NCBI RefSeq assembly: GCF_015751045.1
Contig: NZ_BNJW01000012.1
Coordinates: 21,689 to 85,688 of the forward strand
DNA from: Enterococcus lactis
Lineage (GTDB): Bacteria; Bacillota; Bacilli; Lactobacillales; Enterococcaceae
DNA length: 64,000 nucleotides
Direction of reading: 5' to 3'
This document shows, piece by piece, positions 1 through 9,733 of the stretch. The notes under the pieces were generated by a model, which saw only the letters and a program-made list of their open reading frames with translations, had not been told where the DNA came from and searched no databases. Both the position numbers and the translations under genes were made by a program. Numbering within the stretch: the stretch's first letter is position 1; each line of letters starts with the position of its first letter.

Positions 1-1248
1 GTAATACTGTTGACCTAGCGCCTGTTCATATTTTCCTGTATCCTTTGGCTGGTAATATTGAGCATTTTTTAGCCTATCTGGTAAATATTGCTGATCGACC
101 CAAGCATGATCGAAATGATGAGGATACTGATAACCCACACCGCGGTTGAGGGATTTCGCACCTTTGTAATGGCTATCTCTCAAGTGGTCGGGAACATCTC
201 CAGCTTTGCCCTCTCGAATATCAGCAAGTGCTGCATCTAATGCCATATAGGCAGAATTGGATTTGGGCGACAAGCAAAGATCAACGACGACATCTGCTAG
301 CGGGATACGTGCCTCAGGTAACCCTAATCGTTCAGCAGCTAATACAGCGTTTACTGTACGCGCAGCAGCAGCAGGATTGCCTAAACCTATATCTTCATAA
401 CCGATAACCATCAGGCGACGACAAATACTTGCCAGATCACCTGCTTCAACTAGACGGGCGAGATAATGAAGGGCAGCATCCACATCACTTCCGCGAATCG
501 ATTTTTGAAACGCTGAAATAACGTCATAATGAGCATCTCCATTTTTGTCATGGGTAAGAGCTTTTCTTTGGACACATTCTTCGATAATCGACAGAGTAAG
601 ATGAATCTTTCCTTCTTTATCTGGAGGAGTCGATCGTGCAGCCAGTTCCAATCCATTCAATGCACTACGCAAATCGCCATTCGTTGCACGCGAAAGGTGA
701 AGAAGAGCCTCTTCATCTAACTGAATTGCTTGTTGACCAAGACCGCGTTCCTTATCCTTTAAGGCATGTTCCACTGCCAACTGGATGTCTTGCTCTGTTA
801 ATGGCTTGACTTCAAAAATCTGTGTGCGGCTGCGGATCGCTGGATTGATAGTAATATAAGGATTTTCAGTAGTCGCTCCGATCAAGATGATTCGGCCACT
901 TTCTAAATGAGGAAGCAGAAAATCCTGTTTTGTTTTATCTAATCGGTGTACTTCATCCAATAAGAGGATCACAGTACCACTCATTTTAGCTTCTTCCGCT
1001 ACAACCTGCAGATCTTTTTTTGAATCTGTAGCAGCGTTCAGCATGCGAAATGCATAATTAGTAGAACCGGCAATCGCACTTGCGATACTCGTTTTTCCAG
1101 TACCAGGAGGCCCATATAAAATCATGGAAGAGAGCATGCGAGCATCGACCATGCGGCGTATGATTTTTCCTTCACCGACTAGATGCTGCTGACCAACGAC
1201 TTCATCGATCGTTCGAGGTCGCATGCGATAAGCCAATGGCTGTTGCAT
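1..1248 (-). CDS. rarA: Replication-associated recombination ATPase RarA/MgsA (3' end beyond window)
   Basis: AAA+ clamp-loader-like ATPase of the RarA/MgsA family, which acts at stalled replication forks. The frame reads MQQPLAYRMRPRTIDEVVGQ at the N terminus, then Walker A GPPGTGKT near residue 46, Walker B LLLDEVHR near residue 100, and an ATTENP sensor segment. All are hallmarks of this family. The start at 1248 is preceded by an AGGAGG-type site. The frame is still open at position 1, where 416 codons have been read; relatives are about 420-430 residues, so only the extreme C terminus is missing. It is divergent from the glycosylase gene, with about 137 bp between them for two promoters. 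Confidence 0.95.
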   Translation of the reverse strand, partial: MQQPLAYRMRPRTIDEVVGQQHLVGEGKIIRRMVDARMLSSMILYGPPGTGKTSIASAIAGSTNYAFRMLNAATDSKKDLQVVAEEAKMSGTVILLLDEVHRLDKTKQDFLLPHLESGRIILIGATTENPYITINPAIRSRTQIFEVKPLTEQDIQLAVEHALKDKERGLGQQAIQLDEEALLHLSRATNGDLRSALNGLELAARSTPPDKEGKIHLTLSIIEECVQRKALTHDKNGDAHYDVISAFQKSIRGSDVDAALHYLARLVEAGDLASICRRLMVIGYEDIGLGNPAAAARTVNAVLAAERLGLPEARIPLADVVVDLCLSPKSNSAYMALDAALADIREGKAGDVPDHLRDSHYKGAKSLNRGVGYQYPHHFDHAWVDQQYLPDRLKNAQYYQPKDTGKYEQALGQQYY

Positions 1249-1385
1249 AGGATTTTCCTCCTTCTTGTTTTTACGTTCCTTAATTATAACATATTTAGTA
1301 ATATAGCTAGAAAGAACAGCCTTCTGTTGTTTTGTTTTCATAGCTTATCCAACTAATATTGTGTATGATAAAGTAGGTGAGAAAA

Positions 1386-2057
1386 ATGACGGATAAACAA
1401 AAGATAGATGAATTTTTTTGGAATAAAACGACGCCGGAAGTAGCGCGGGATTTATTGGGGATGTATTTGGAGCATGACACACCAGAAGGAAGATTAGCTG
1501 GATATATTGTAGACGCGGAAGCATACCTAGGTCCAGAAGACGAGGCCGCCCATAGCTATGGTTTAAGAAGAACACCACGTGTGCGGGCAATGTATGAAAA
1601 ACCAGGTACGATCTACCTTTACACGATGCATACTCATCGGATTTTGAACATCATCACTCAGCCAGAAGGGATTCCTCAAGGAGTAATGATACGTGCAATC
1701 GAACCAGCTGCAATGATTGAACAAATGAGTAAAAATCGTGGTGGAAAAACTGGTCCAGATATCAGCAACGGTCCTGGAAAATTAGTGGAAGCATTAGCAA
1801 TTCCTCAAGAACTCTACGGTCAGTCTATAGCAGATAGTTCATTACGTTTAGTTTTTGAGAAAAAGAAGATACCAAAAAAAATCGATGCTTTGCCTAGGAT
1901 CGGTATCCCGAACAAAGGGGAATGGACAGAAAAGCCGTTGCGTTTTGTTGTGTCTGGCAATCCATATATCTCTTTACAAAGAAAAAACCAAATCGAGGAA
2001 GATTGGGGTTGGAGGAAAGAAAATGAAAAAGAAGGATCTATTAACATACTTAGATGA
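1386..2057 (+). CDS. 3-methyladenine DNA glycosylase (AAG/Mpg family)
   Basis: Monofunctional DNA glycosylase that removes alkylated purines in base excision repair. The 223-residue protein contains the family signature VDAEAYLGPEDEAAHS, whose EAY glutamate is the catalytic residue, followed by TPR, KPGT and a C-terminal NGPGKL motif. I start at ATG 1386 rather than the in-frame GTG at 1377, because AGGTGAG sits 5-6 bases before 1386. The 3' end overlaps the next gene by 35 bases, which suggests translational coupling with the DUF3013 gene. Confidence 0.93.
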   Translation: MTDKQKIDEFFWNKTTPEVARDLLGMYLEHDTPEGRLAGYIVDAEAYLGPEDEAAHSYGLRRTPRVRAMYEKPGTIYLYTMHTHRILNIITQPEGIPQGVMIRAIEPAAMIEQMSKNRGGKTGPDISNGPGKLVEALAIPQELYGQSIADSSLRLVFEKKKIPKKIDALPRIGIPNKGEWTEKPLRFVVSGNPYISLQRKNQIEEDWGWRKENEKEGSINILR

Positions 2058-2511
2058 AATAATCGAAAAACAAGTGACGGACTATGATGTGGCTTTAGAT
2101 TGGGATACAAAAAATCATACGATCGAAATCGTTGTTCGTTTGTTTGCGGAAAATAAAGCACAATTTGAGATTGATGATGCAGAAGGGATTGTTTCGCAAG
2201 AACCAATTATCGAATTTGAAGATAGCGTACTCCTTTTTAATCCTCAGAAATCTGTTTTTGATGAACAAAATTATCTAGCAGCAATCCCCTATGAAGGAAA
2301 AAAAGGGTTGGCAAAATCAGTAGCTGATTCTTTAGTGGAATATTTGAATGAAGTATTAGCACAAGGGCAAAGTGATTTGCTTGATTTTTTAGATGAAGAT
2401 GATGACGAAGCTGTATTCGAACTCCATTGGGATAATCAGAAACTAGCAGAGTTAGTAGAAGCAAAACAGCAAAATGAAACAGAGACTTATTTACCGTACC
2501 CAAGTTATTAA
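2023..2511 (+). CDS. DUF3013 family protein
   Basis: Acidic 162-residue protein beginning MKKKDLLTYLDEIIEKQV. It matches what I recall of the DUF3013 family of lactic acid bacteria; no biochemical role is established. The start at 2023 has GGAGGAAAG just upstream. The same frame runs further upstream, but only through the glycosylase gene in another frame. It sits between the glycosylase and prmA, with its stop 12 bases before prmA. There are no membrane segments or metal motifs. The C-terminal third is rich in Asp and Glu (DFLDEDDDEAVFE). Confidence 0.8.
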   Translation: MKKKDLLTYLDEIIEKQVTDYDVALDWDTKNHTIEIVVRLFAENKAQFEIDDAEGIVSQEPIIEFEDSVLLFNPQKSVFDEQNYLAAIPYEGKKGLAKSVADSLVEYLNEVLAQGQSDLLDFLDEDDDEAVFELHWDNQKLAELVEAKQQNETETYLPYPSY

Positions 2512-2523
2512 GGAGTGACAGAC

Positions 2524-3471
2524 ATGAAATGGAATGAAGTAAGAGTAGAAACCGAAAGTGAAGCAGTCGAAGCGGTCGCTAATATTTTGATGGAGGCAGG
2601 AGCGAGTGGTGTTGCGATTGAAGACTCTTTAGATGTTGAACATTTTCAATCGGATCAATATGGTGAAATTTTAGATAAAAATGATTTTACATCGTTGAAA
2701 GAAGGCGCGCTAGTCATGGCTTATTTTCCAGAAACGACTTTTTTACCGGAAATCTTGCCTTTTATCAAAGATCGTATCACGCAATTGCCTGAGTTTGGTC
2801 TAGCGATTGGAAAAAACAAAGTAACTGTTAGCGAAGTAGAGGAAAGCAATTGGGCAACAGCATGGAAGAAATATTATCATCCGGTGCGTATTACGCGAAT
2901 GCTGACGGTTGCGCCAAGCTGGGAAAACTATCAGACAGAAGATCCTCTAGAAAAAATCATTACATTAGATCCAGGTATGGCGTTTGGAACAGGCACCCAT
3001 CCGACGACTTCTTTGACATTGACAGCACTAGAAACAGTATTGCGTGGTGGCGAAACATTGCTAGATGTTGGAACTGGTTCGGGTGTACTAAGTATTGCAG
3101 CAAAATATCTTGGTGCGAAAGATGTCTATGCCTTTGATTTAGACGAAGTAGCCGTTCGTTCAGCGAAAGAAAATATGGATATGAATGAAATAGCCAAAGA
3201 TGTCCACGTATCAGCTAATGATCTTTTGAAAGGAATCGAGATTGAAAGTGATGTAATCGTTGCGAACATTTTAGCAGATATCATCTTATTGATGATCCCG
3301 GATGCTTGGCGTTTACTAAAACAAACAGGGACATTGATCGTTTCAGGAATCATTGAAGAGAAGAAGCAAATGGTTCTAGATGCTATGATAGAACAAGGAT
3401 TCATCGTGGACCAAATTTTCCAACAAAAAGACTGGTATGCAATTATTTTGAAAAAACCAGAGGTGGAATAG
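2524..3471 (+). CDS. prmA: Ribosomal protein L11 methyltransferase PrmA
   Basis: SAM-dependent methyltransferase that trimethylates ribosomal protein L11, itself encoded by rplK at 51107 in this window. The 315-residue length is typical. An N-terminal recognition domain (about 1-100) precedes the Rossmann domain, with motif I LLDVGTGSG near residues 179-187 and the substrate-side motif VANILADI around residue 248. The ATG at 2524 is chosen over an in-frame GTG at 2515 because AAGGAG lies 8 bases upstream of 2524 and overlaps the GTG. It abuts rsmE with no gap. Confidence 0.96.
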   Translation: MKWNEVRVETESEAVEAVANILMEAGASGVAIEDSLDVEHFQSDQYGEILDKNDFTSLKEGALVMAYFPETTFLPEILPFIKDRITQLPEFGLAIGKNKVTVSEVEESNWATAWKKYYHPVRITRMLTVAPSWENYQTEDPLEKIITLDPGMAFGTGTHPTTSLTLTALETVLRGGETLLDVGTGSGVLSIAAKYLGAKDVYAFDLDEVAVRSAKENMDMNEIAKDVHVSANDLLKGIEIESDVIVANILADIILLMIPDAWRLLKQTGTLIVSGIIEEKKQMVLDAMIEQGFIVDQIFQQKDWYAIILKKPEVE

Positions 3472-4236
3472 ATGCAGCGATATTTTTTGAAAGAATCGTA
3501 TGAACCAAAAGACCATTTTATTTTAAAAGGGGAAACCTATCATCACATTGTACGGGTTATGAGAATGGAACCGAAAGATGAAGTTTTTTTGGCATTCAAT
3601 GATCAGATAGCCGTTGTTGCAGAAATCACAAAAATCACCGAAGATGCTGTTTATCTGAAAGAAATTAAAAAAGAAGAAAACCAAAAGGAATTGCCAAGTT
3701 CGATAACCATAGCGAGCGGCTATCCTAAAGGAGAAAAGTTGGATTGGATTATTCAGAAATCCACTGAATTAGGCGCACAAGCTTTTCTTGGGTTTCCGGC
3801 ATCAGCCTCTGTGGTTAAATGGGATGCAAAGAAACGCATGAAGCGACAACAAAGGCTTGAAAAGATTGCCCAAGAGGCAGCAGAACAATCCCATCGGCAA
3901 ATCGTGCCCTCAGTAGAGTTACTGGAAACGAAACGTGACTTATTTGAACGGCTAGATGATTATGACATGGTCTTGGTTGCTTATGAGGAATCAGCAAAGC
4001 AAGGCGAAAAATCAAATGTAGCCAAAATTCTTAGTGAAACAAAACCGGGCAGTCGAATCTTAGCTGTCTTTGGACCAGAAGGCGGCTTATCCCACGAGGA
4101 AATCGATTATTTCGTAGAACACAAAGGGATACTATGTGGATTAGGACCAAGAATCCTTCGTACAGAAACAGCGCCTCTTTATTTATTAAGTGCTGCTAGC
4201 TATCAATGGGAGTTAATGGATCCCTCTCATAGCTAA
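3472..4236 (+). CDS. rsmE: 16S rRNA m3U1498 methyltransferase RsmE
   Basis: SPOUT-class methyltransferase that modifies U1498 of 16S rRNA in the decoding region. The 254-residue protein has the trefoil-knot motifs FGPEGGLSHEE (about 200-210) and LGPRILRTETA (about 224-234), which form the SAM pocket. The start codon follows the prmA stop directly, so the two genes are co-translated, a pairing widely seen in Firmicutes. The prmA 3' end supplies an AGAGGTGGAA ribosome site. Confidence 0.96.
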   Translation: MQRYFLKESYEPKDHFILKGETYHHIVRVMRMEPKDEVFLAFNDQIAVVAEITKITEDAVYLKEIKKEENQKELPSSITIASGYPKGEKLDWIIQKSTELGAQAFLGFPASASVVKWDAKKRMKRQQRLEKIAQEAAEQSHRQIVPSVELLETKRDLFERLDDYDMVLVAYEESAKQGEKSNVAKILSETKPGSRILAVFGPEGGLSHEEIDYFVEHKGILCGLGPRILRTETAPLYLLSAASYQWELMDPSHS

Positions 4237-4272
4237 CGTTTTTCAACAATAAAAGAGTATCGACGGAAAGAA

Positions 4273-4301
4273 TTGAAAAAATAGGGAACAATTTGTATAA
4301 T
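4273..4301 (+). promoter_or_regulatory. Sigma-A-type promoter of rel
   Basis: TTGAAA at 4273-4278 and TATAAT at 4296-4301 are separated by 17 bases. The predicted transcript would start near 4308, leaving a leader of about 160 nt before the GTG start at 4468. Confidence 0.7.
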
Positions 4302-4467
4302 AGAAACAATTATTTGTACAATGAATACGAAAAATTGTTTGAAAAAGCTTTTTAAAAGCGAACATTTCCGTAAAAAAATGTATAACTTCACGGATTTTGG
4401 GGCAACTATCAAACAGATATTTGTCCCGATTCCTGTTTTACCGAAAAAGAAAGGGGGATCGATTCCT

Positions 4468-6681
4468 GTGCCAAAAGAAGAAATTTTAACGGGTCCCGGT
4501 GTCATAAAGCTCGTTAGTCAATATATGGGGCCCGAACATGTAGCATTTGTTGAGAAAGCATGCGAATATGCGACTGCTGCACATGACGGACAGTTTAGAA
4601 AATCAGGAGAACCCTACATTATCCATCCTATCCAAGTCGCAGGTATATTAGCAGATTTAAAAATGGACCCCCATACAGTGGCTACTGGCTTCTTGCATGA
4701 TGTTGTTGAAGATACAGAAGTCACCTTAGAAGATCTGAGAGAAGAATTTGGCGATGATGTCGCTATGTTAGTAGACGGAGTAACCAAATTAGGGAAAATA
4801 AAATACAAATCCCACGAAGAGCAGCTAGCAGAAAACCATCGAAAGATGCTGCTGGCAATGGCTCAAGATTTACGCGTTATCATGGTCAAATTAGCTGATA
4901 GACTACATAACATGCGTACGTTGAAACATCTGCGGGAAGATAAGCAAAGAAGGATTGCTCAAGAAACTTTAGAAATCTATGCACCTCTTGCACATCGTTT
5001 AGGTATCAGCCGAATCAAATGGGAATTAGAAGATACAGCACTTCGTTATCTTAATCCAAAACAGTATTACCGTATCGTTCATTTGATGCAGACGAAGCGA
5101 GAAGAACGTGAAAAATACGTGAATGGTACTGTTGAGGATATTCGAGTAGCAACAGAAGAGCTGGGGATTTTTGCAGAGATCTATGGACGGCCAAAACATA
5201 TTTATTCGATCTATCGTAAAATGAAAGACCAGAAAAAGCAGTTCAACGAAATCTATGACTTGCTAGCTATTCGAGTAATCGTAGACTCAATCAAGGATTG
5301 TTATGCTGTATTAGGTGCGATCCACACAAAATGGAAACCAATGCCTGGCAGATTCAAGGACTATATTGCCATGCCAAAAGCTAATATGTACCAATCTTTG
5401 CATACTACAGTGATTGGTCCGGCAGGAAATCCAGTAGAAATCCAAATCCGTACACAGGAAATGCATGAAATTGCTGAATTTGGGGTGGCTGCGCACTGGG
5501 CGTATAAAGAAGGAAAAAATGAAAAAGTAGAACCAGATGGTATGACGAAACAATTAAGCTGGTTCCATGAGATACTTGAACTCCAAGATGAAAGCTATGA
5601 TGCCTCTGAATTTATGGAAGGTGTAAAAGGAGATATCTTTAGTGATAAAGTCTATGTCTTCACGCCCAAAGGAGACGTTACTGAGCTGCCAAAAGGATCT
5701 GGACCACTGGACTTTGCATACAGTATCCATACAGATATCGGTAATAAAACCACTGGTGCAAAAGTAAATGGCAAAATGGTGCAACTTGATTACAAATTAA
5801 AAAACGGGGATATCATAGAAATCATGACTTCTCCAAATTCATTTGGTCCAAGTCGTGACTGGTTGAAATTGGTGGCAACTAGCAAAGCAAGAAATAAGAT
5901 CAAGCGTTTCTTCAAAGCACAAGATCGGGAAGAAAATGTGATCAAAGGTCACGAGTCTGTGGTCAAGTGTATTACAGATTTAGGGTTTACACCTAAAGAT
6001 ATTTTGACAAAAAACAAACTTCAAGAAGCACTTGATCGTTTTAACTATCAATCAGAAGATGATTTATATGCAGCTGTAGGATACGGGGAAGTCAGTCCTT
6101 TGACGATGGCCAATCGTCTGACAGAAAAAGAACGGAAAGAACAAAAAATCGAGCAGCAAAAGCAAGAAGCAGAAGAAATCATGAATCAGCCGAAAAAAGA
6201 ACCTGAGAAAATGAAAGTACGTCATGAAGGTGGCGTTGTCATTCAAGGGGTAGAAAACTTACTGATTCGTATCAGCCGATGCTGTAATCCGATTCCTGGT
6301 GATGATATCGTTGGCTACATCACTAAAGGCAGAGGGATATCCATCCATCGTCGAGATTGTCCGAATGTTCAGCCTGATAAACCAAATGTAGCAGAACGTT
6401 TGATTGAAGTCGAATGGGAAGATACATCGAATACACGAAAAGAGTATGATGCAGACTTGGAAATCTACGGCTATAACCGTTCAGGCTTATTGAATGATGT
6501 ACTTCAAACAGTCAATGCGCTGACGAAAAATCTCAACAGCGTCGAAGCTCGGACGAATAAAGATAAAATGGCGACAATCCATTTGACGGTTGGTATCCAG
6601 AATTTGTCCCACCTAAAAAGTATCGTGGATAAAATCAAAGCAGTACCTGATGTCTACAGTGTACGCCGGACGAATGGATAG
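4468..6681 (+). CDS. relA: Bifunctional (p)ppGpp synthetase/hydrolase Rel
   Basis: Long RSH enzyme that makes and degrades (p)ppGpp in the stringent response. Order of domains: HD hydrolase with FLHDVVED (His77-Asp78), synthetase with [10 protein letters not shown] and YQSLHT around 295-313, TGS domain (about 395-455), and C-terminal zinc-finger and ACT regions with conserved CCNPIPGD. Both catalytic halves look intact. The frame extends 49 codons upstream to an ATG at 4321, but GTG 4468 has an AGGGGG site and gives 737 residues, the size expected for enterococcal Rel. The extra N terminus is also unlike the family. Followed closely by dtd. Confidence 0.96.
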   Translation: MPKEEILTGPGVIKLVSQYMGPEHVAFVEKACEYATAAHDGQFRKSGEPYIIHPIQVAGILADLKMDPHTVATGFLHDVVEDTEVTLEDLREEFGDDVAMLVDGVTKLGKIKYKSHEEQLAENHRKMLLAMAQDLRVIMVKLADRLHNMRTLKHLREDKQRRIAQETLEIYAPLAHRLGISRIKWELEDTALRYLNPKQYYRIVHLMQTKREEREKYVNGTVEDIRVATEELGIFAEIYGRPKHIYSIYRKMKDQKKQFNEIYDLLAIRVIVDSIKDCYAVLGAIHTKWKPMPGRFKDYIAMPKANMYQSLHTTVIGPAGNPVEIQIRTQEMHEIAEFGVAAHWAYKEGKNEKVEPDGMTKQLSWFHEILELQDESYDASEFMEGVKGDIFSDKVYVFTPKGDVTELPKGSGPLDFAYSIHTDIGNKTTGAKVNGKMVQLDYKLKNGDIIEIMTSPNSFGPSRDWLKLVATSKARNKIKRFFKAQDREENVIKGHESVVKCITDLGFTPKDILTKNKLQEALDRFNYQSEDDLYAAVGYGEVSPLTMANRLTEKERKEQKIEQQKQEAEEIMNQPKKEPEKMKVRHEGGVVIQGVENLLIRISRCCNPIPGDDIVGYITKGRGISIHRRDCPNVQPDKPNVAERLIEVEWEDTSNTRKEYDADLEIYGYNRSGLLNDVLQTVNALTKNLNSVEARTNKDKMATIHLTVGIQNLSHLKSIVDKIKAVPDVYSVRRTNG

Positions 6682-6692
6682 GAGGGCCAGAT

Positions 6693-7139
6693 ATGAGAGC
6701 AGTCATTCAACGGGTGAGTCAAGCGGCAGTGTCAGTTGATCAGCAAGAGATTGGAAAAATTGGCTGTGGCCTACTCGTTTTATTAGGTATCCATGAAACA
6801 GATACGCCAAAAGATGTGGAATATCTAGTAAAAAAAATCGCACAAATGCGTATTTTTGAAGATGATCAAGGAAAAATGAATATTAGTGTAGAAGACGTAG
6901 GAGGACAAATTTTAAGTGTCTCTCAATTCACACTATTTGCGGATACGAAAAAAGGAAATCGACCAAGTTTTGTGGAAGCCGCACGACCAGAAATAGCTAT
7001 TCCTTTATACGAATCGTTCAATGAAGGAATCAGAAGTCGCGGCATCACAGTCGCTACCGGACAATTCGGAGCAGATATGTCGATTTCTCTCGTCAATGAT
7101 GGACCTGTAACGATTATTATTGATTCTAAAAACAAATAA
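6693..7139 (+). CDS. dtd: D-aminoacyl-tRNA deacylase
   Basis: Dtd hydrolyses D-amino acids wrongly attached to tRNA. The 148-residue protein starts [13 protein letters not shown] and has the two active-site motifs SQFTLFADT (about 77-85) and the C-terminal NDGPVTI containing the Gly-cisPro pair. GGAGGG precedes the ATG. It lies 11 bases after rel in the same operon, the usual rel-dtd pairing, and is followed by a strong terminator. Confidence 0.96.
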   Translation: MRAVIQRVSQAAVSVDQQEIGKIGCGLLVLLGIHETDTPKDVEYLVKKIAQMRIFEDDQGKMNISVEDVGGQILSVSQFTLFADTKKGNRPSFVEAARPEIAIPLYESFNEGIRSRGITVATGQFGADMSISLVNDGPVTIIIDSKNK

Positions 7140-7174
7140 AGTCAGTTGGTTTTCATCAATAAGAAATATAAATC

Positions 7175-7221
7175 AAGTCGTTTAAGTTAGACTGAAAAAC
7201 GCTAACTTAAGCGACTTTTTT
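7175..7221 (+). terminator. Terminator of the rel-dtd operon
   Basis: A 16-bp stem (7175-7190 with 7202-7217, one G-U pair) is followed by a run of T. Confidence 0.9.
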
Positions 7222-7309
7222 CTCGTCTACAAAAAGCGCTTCTTTTGTCAGCAGTCAGAAAAAAAGTTAAGCTTAAATTATACAAGTTATTTTTAGGAGG
7301 TTGCTGAAG

Positions 7310-8569
7310 ATGAAAGAAGTACCAGTAGTAGATGTCAAAATCACGGATCTAAAAAGATTGTATCAAAAGGGATACAACATGTTGGAGGAGTTACGTCATG
7401 AAGCAGACGCTCCCGTTGTCAAAGCAAAGATTTTCAATAAAGAAGCTATTGTGATCTACGGATCGTCAGCGGCAAAAATATTTTATGACCCAAGAAATTT
7501 CAAACGAAAAGGTGCTATGCCAAAATTAGTGTTGAAGACACTTTTTGGTCAAGGTGGAGTACAGACTTTGGATGGAGCTGCCCATCATCATCGGAAAAAT
7601 ATTTTTATGGATCTGATGACCCCCGAAAGAATGGAAGATTATCATCGTATCTTAGATAAGAATCTGACGCAAGCACTTGAAACACAGCATGGTCAATTTG
7701 AATTATTTGATTTAAGCAAGATGGTTTTCTTTACATCGATTTGTGAGTGGGCAGGTATCAATTTATCTTTGCTTTCTAAGGATGAAGTCGAAAAATTAGC
7801 AGAATATCAAATCTCCATGATCAACGGAACGTTTACTTCTCCGATTGATCACATAAAAGGTGTCGAAAATCGCAAGAAATCAGAGAAATGGGCGCAAAGT
7901 TTGATTGAGGAAGCTCGGAAAAATCCTGTGGCTGGAAAAGAAAATGTGGCATTGTATGCATTTGCCAATGCCACAGATCTAGACGGACAGCTTTTGCCTC
8001 TGGAAGTAGCAGCTGTTGAATTATTGAATATCATCCGTCCGACAGTTGCTTTGACTGTATGGGCGGCGTTGATGGGACACGCGCTTTTCAGCAGACCTGA
8101 TTTGTACCAACAATTGAAAAACGACTTTTCTACGTTGCAAGATCCGTTCATTCAAGAAATGAGACGCTATTATCCGTTCTTTCCGATGTTACCTGCGATT
8201 TCTCTGAAAGAAGTAGAAGTCGATGGTTATCGTATACCAGAAGATAGTTGGGTCATTCTAGATTTATATGGAACAGATCATGATGAACGAACGATTGAAG
8301 CACCAGATTCCTTTATGATCAAACGATATTTAGGAAAAGCAAAAGATATTTCATATAAAGAAGAATATGAGATGATTGCACAAGGTGGAGGAGATTTTCG
8401 ACAAATGCATCGCTGCGCAGGAGAATGGATCACTCTCCACAGCCTACGTGTGTTTTCCGATCAGTTAGTAAACAAGTTTGAATTCTCTGTACCTGAACAA
8501 GACTGGACGATCCCATTCAATCAGTTTCCGACTTATCCAAACAGCCGAGCGCTACTTTATAAGAATTAG
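7310..8569 (+). CDS. Cytochrome P450, CYP152-type fatty acid peroxygenase
   Basis: Heme-thiolate enzyme of 419 residues resembling B. subtilis P450BSbeta and other CYP152 peroxygenases, which hydroxylate or decarboxylate fatty acids with H2O2 and need no redox partner. Visible hallmarks are IIRPTVAL, placing Arg243 where CYP152 enzymes hold the substrate carboxylate; QEMRRYYPFFP (K-helix region); and the heme segment AQGGGDFRQMHRCAGEW with Cys369 as axial ligand. The last motif has Ala where most relatives have Pro after the Cys. No ferredoxin or reductase gene lies nearby, which fits a peroxygenase. It is monocistronic, with TAGGAGG before ATG 7310 and its own terminator. Substrate is unknown. 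Confidence 0.9.
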   Translation: MKEVPVVDVKITDLKRLYQKGYNMLEELRHEADAPVVKAKIFNKEAIVIYGSSAAKIFYDPRNFKRKGAMPKLVLKTLFGQGGVQTLDGAAHHHRKNIFMDLMTPERMEDYHRILDKNLTQALETQHGQFELFDLSKMVFFTSICEWAGINLSLLSKDEVEKLAEYQISMINGTFTSPIDHIKGVENRKKSEKWAQSLIEEARKNPVAGKENVALYAFANATDLDGQLLPLEVAAVELLNIIRPTVALTVWAALMGHALFSRPDLYQQLKNDFSTLQDPFIQEMRRYYPFFPMLPAISLKEVEVDGYRIPEDSWVILDLYGTDHDERTIEAPDSFMIKRYLGKAKDISYKEEYEMIAQGGGDFRQMHRCAGEWITLHSLRVFSDQLVNKFEFSVPEQDWTIPFNQFPTYPNSRALLYKN

Positions 8570-8590
8570 ATTAGTATAAACTTATCGAAA

Positions 8591-8627
8591 AAAGGAAGAT
8601 CAGCAATGTTTGATCTTCCTTTTTTCA
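8591..8627 (+). terminator. Terminator between the P450 and aldo/keto reductase genes
   Basis: A perfect 12-bp stem (8591-8602 with 8611-8622) is flanked by A and T runs, so it can serve both convergent genes. Confidence 0.88.
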
Positions 8628-8656
8628 TACTACTATAAGTGGATAAGGTCAATTGC

Positions 8657-9604
8657 TCAAAATCCGTGAAATGCTTCATCAATGGTTTGATAATCCTCAC
8701 TGGATAAATGCAAATCTAAAGATTGGACATTGTCAGAGACTTGCTCTGGACGTTTAGCTCCGGGTATGACTACAGACACTCTCGGATTCTTCATATACCA
8801 GGCTAGAACAAGTTGCGCAGGGGTAGCTTGGTATCTTTTAGCAATGGGGCGAAGTATGTCGACAGCGGCTAAAATTTCTTTGAAACGTTCTCCTTGAAAA
8901 TCCGGATTGCTTTTTCGAGGATCTCCTTCGCTGAATTGTTTTTCCTGACCACGTTCATATTTTCCTGTCAGTAAACCGGAAGCAAGAGGAAAATAGGGGA
9001 CAAAGCTGATTTTGTTTTTTTCAAGATAAGGAAATAATTCTTTTTCAGCCTGCCGATGGATCAAACTGTATTTATCTTCTACTACATCGACATATCCATC
9101 TGTATTCGCTTCTTTCAATTGTTCTAACGTGAAGTTCGATACACCAACTGCTCGGATTTTTCCTGCTTCTTTCAATTCATGCAATGCAGCAACTGCTTCA
9201 TTTTTTGGGGTGCTTTTATCCGGAAAGTGGATATAAAAAATGTCGATGTAATCAGTTTGCAGACGTTTCAGTGCGTCTTCCACCGATTGTTTGAGAAACT
9301 CGGGTGAATTGTCAAATGTTCGTCCTTTATTTGGTACATGAGCAGCTTTTGTAGCAATGACGATACGTGAACGATCATATTCTTTTTCCTTCAATACCTC
9401 ACCGATCAGTTCTTCAGAACGGCCGTTTCCATAAGCATAGGCGGTATCGATCAAATTGATTCCGCTATTCAAAGCTGTACGAACCACTTGTTTTCCTGTT
9501 TCGTCTTCCAAACCGTCAAAAAGATTGTGTCCCCCAACGGCATTTGCTCCTAGTCCAAGCTGTTCTGCGTAGACTTGTGAATGTCCGATTCTTATTTCTG
9601 CCAT
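8657..9604 (-). CDS. Aldo/keto reductase
   Basis: NAD(P)H-dependent oxidoreductase of 315 residues with an (alpha/beta)8 barrel. The catalytic tetrad is visible as Asp and Tyr in NLIDTAYAYGNG (about 47-58), Lys in ATKAAH and His in YIHFPD. A C-terminal cofactor segment VVIPGAKRPEQ is present. I start at 9604 (MAEIRIG) because AGGAGG lies just upstream; 14 further in-frame codons exist but have no ribosome site. Physiological substrate cannot be told from sequence. Monocistronic and convergent with the P450 gene. Confidence 0.92.
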   Translation of the reverse strand: MAEIRIGHSQVYAEQLGLGANAVGGHNLFDGLEDETGKQVVRTALNSGINLIDTAYAYGNGRSEELIGEVLKEKEYDRSRIVIATKAAHVPNKGRTFDNSPEFLKQSVEDALKRLQTDYIDIFYIHFPDKSTPKNEAVAALHELKEAGKIRAVGVSNFTLEQLKEANTDGYVDVVEDKYSLIHRQAEKELFPYLEKNKISFVPYFPLASGLLTGKYERGQEKQFSEGDPRKSNPDFQGERFKEILAAVDILRPIAKRYQATPAQLVLAWYMKNPRVSVVIPGAKRPEQVSDNVQSLDLHLSSEDYQTIDEAFHGF

Positions 9605-9699
9605 AGCTGATTCCTCCTTTTTTTCTAGTCTAAAACAAAAGAACAAAAAGCTGAACTAAAACGTTTTTGTGAGGGAAAATAGTCAGATAACTCTTGACT

Positions 9700-9727
9700 T
9701 TGAGATTGGTTTTTAGTAGGTTATAAG
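9700..9727 (+). promoter_or_regulatory. Promoter of the hisS-aspS operon
   Basis: TTGAGA (9700-9705), 16-base spacer, TATAAG (9722-9727), just upstream of the T-box leader. Confidence 0.6.
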
Positions 9728-9733
9728 TAATAT

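Noticed and set aside
4321..4467. 49-codon N-terminal extension of Rel
   Set aside because: No ribosome site before the ATG at 4321, the extension begins near the predicted transcription start, and family members begin at the position of GTG 4468.
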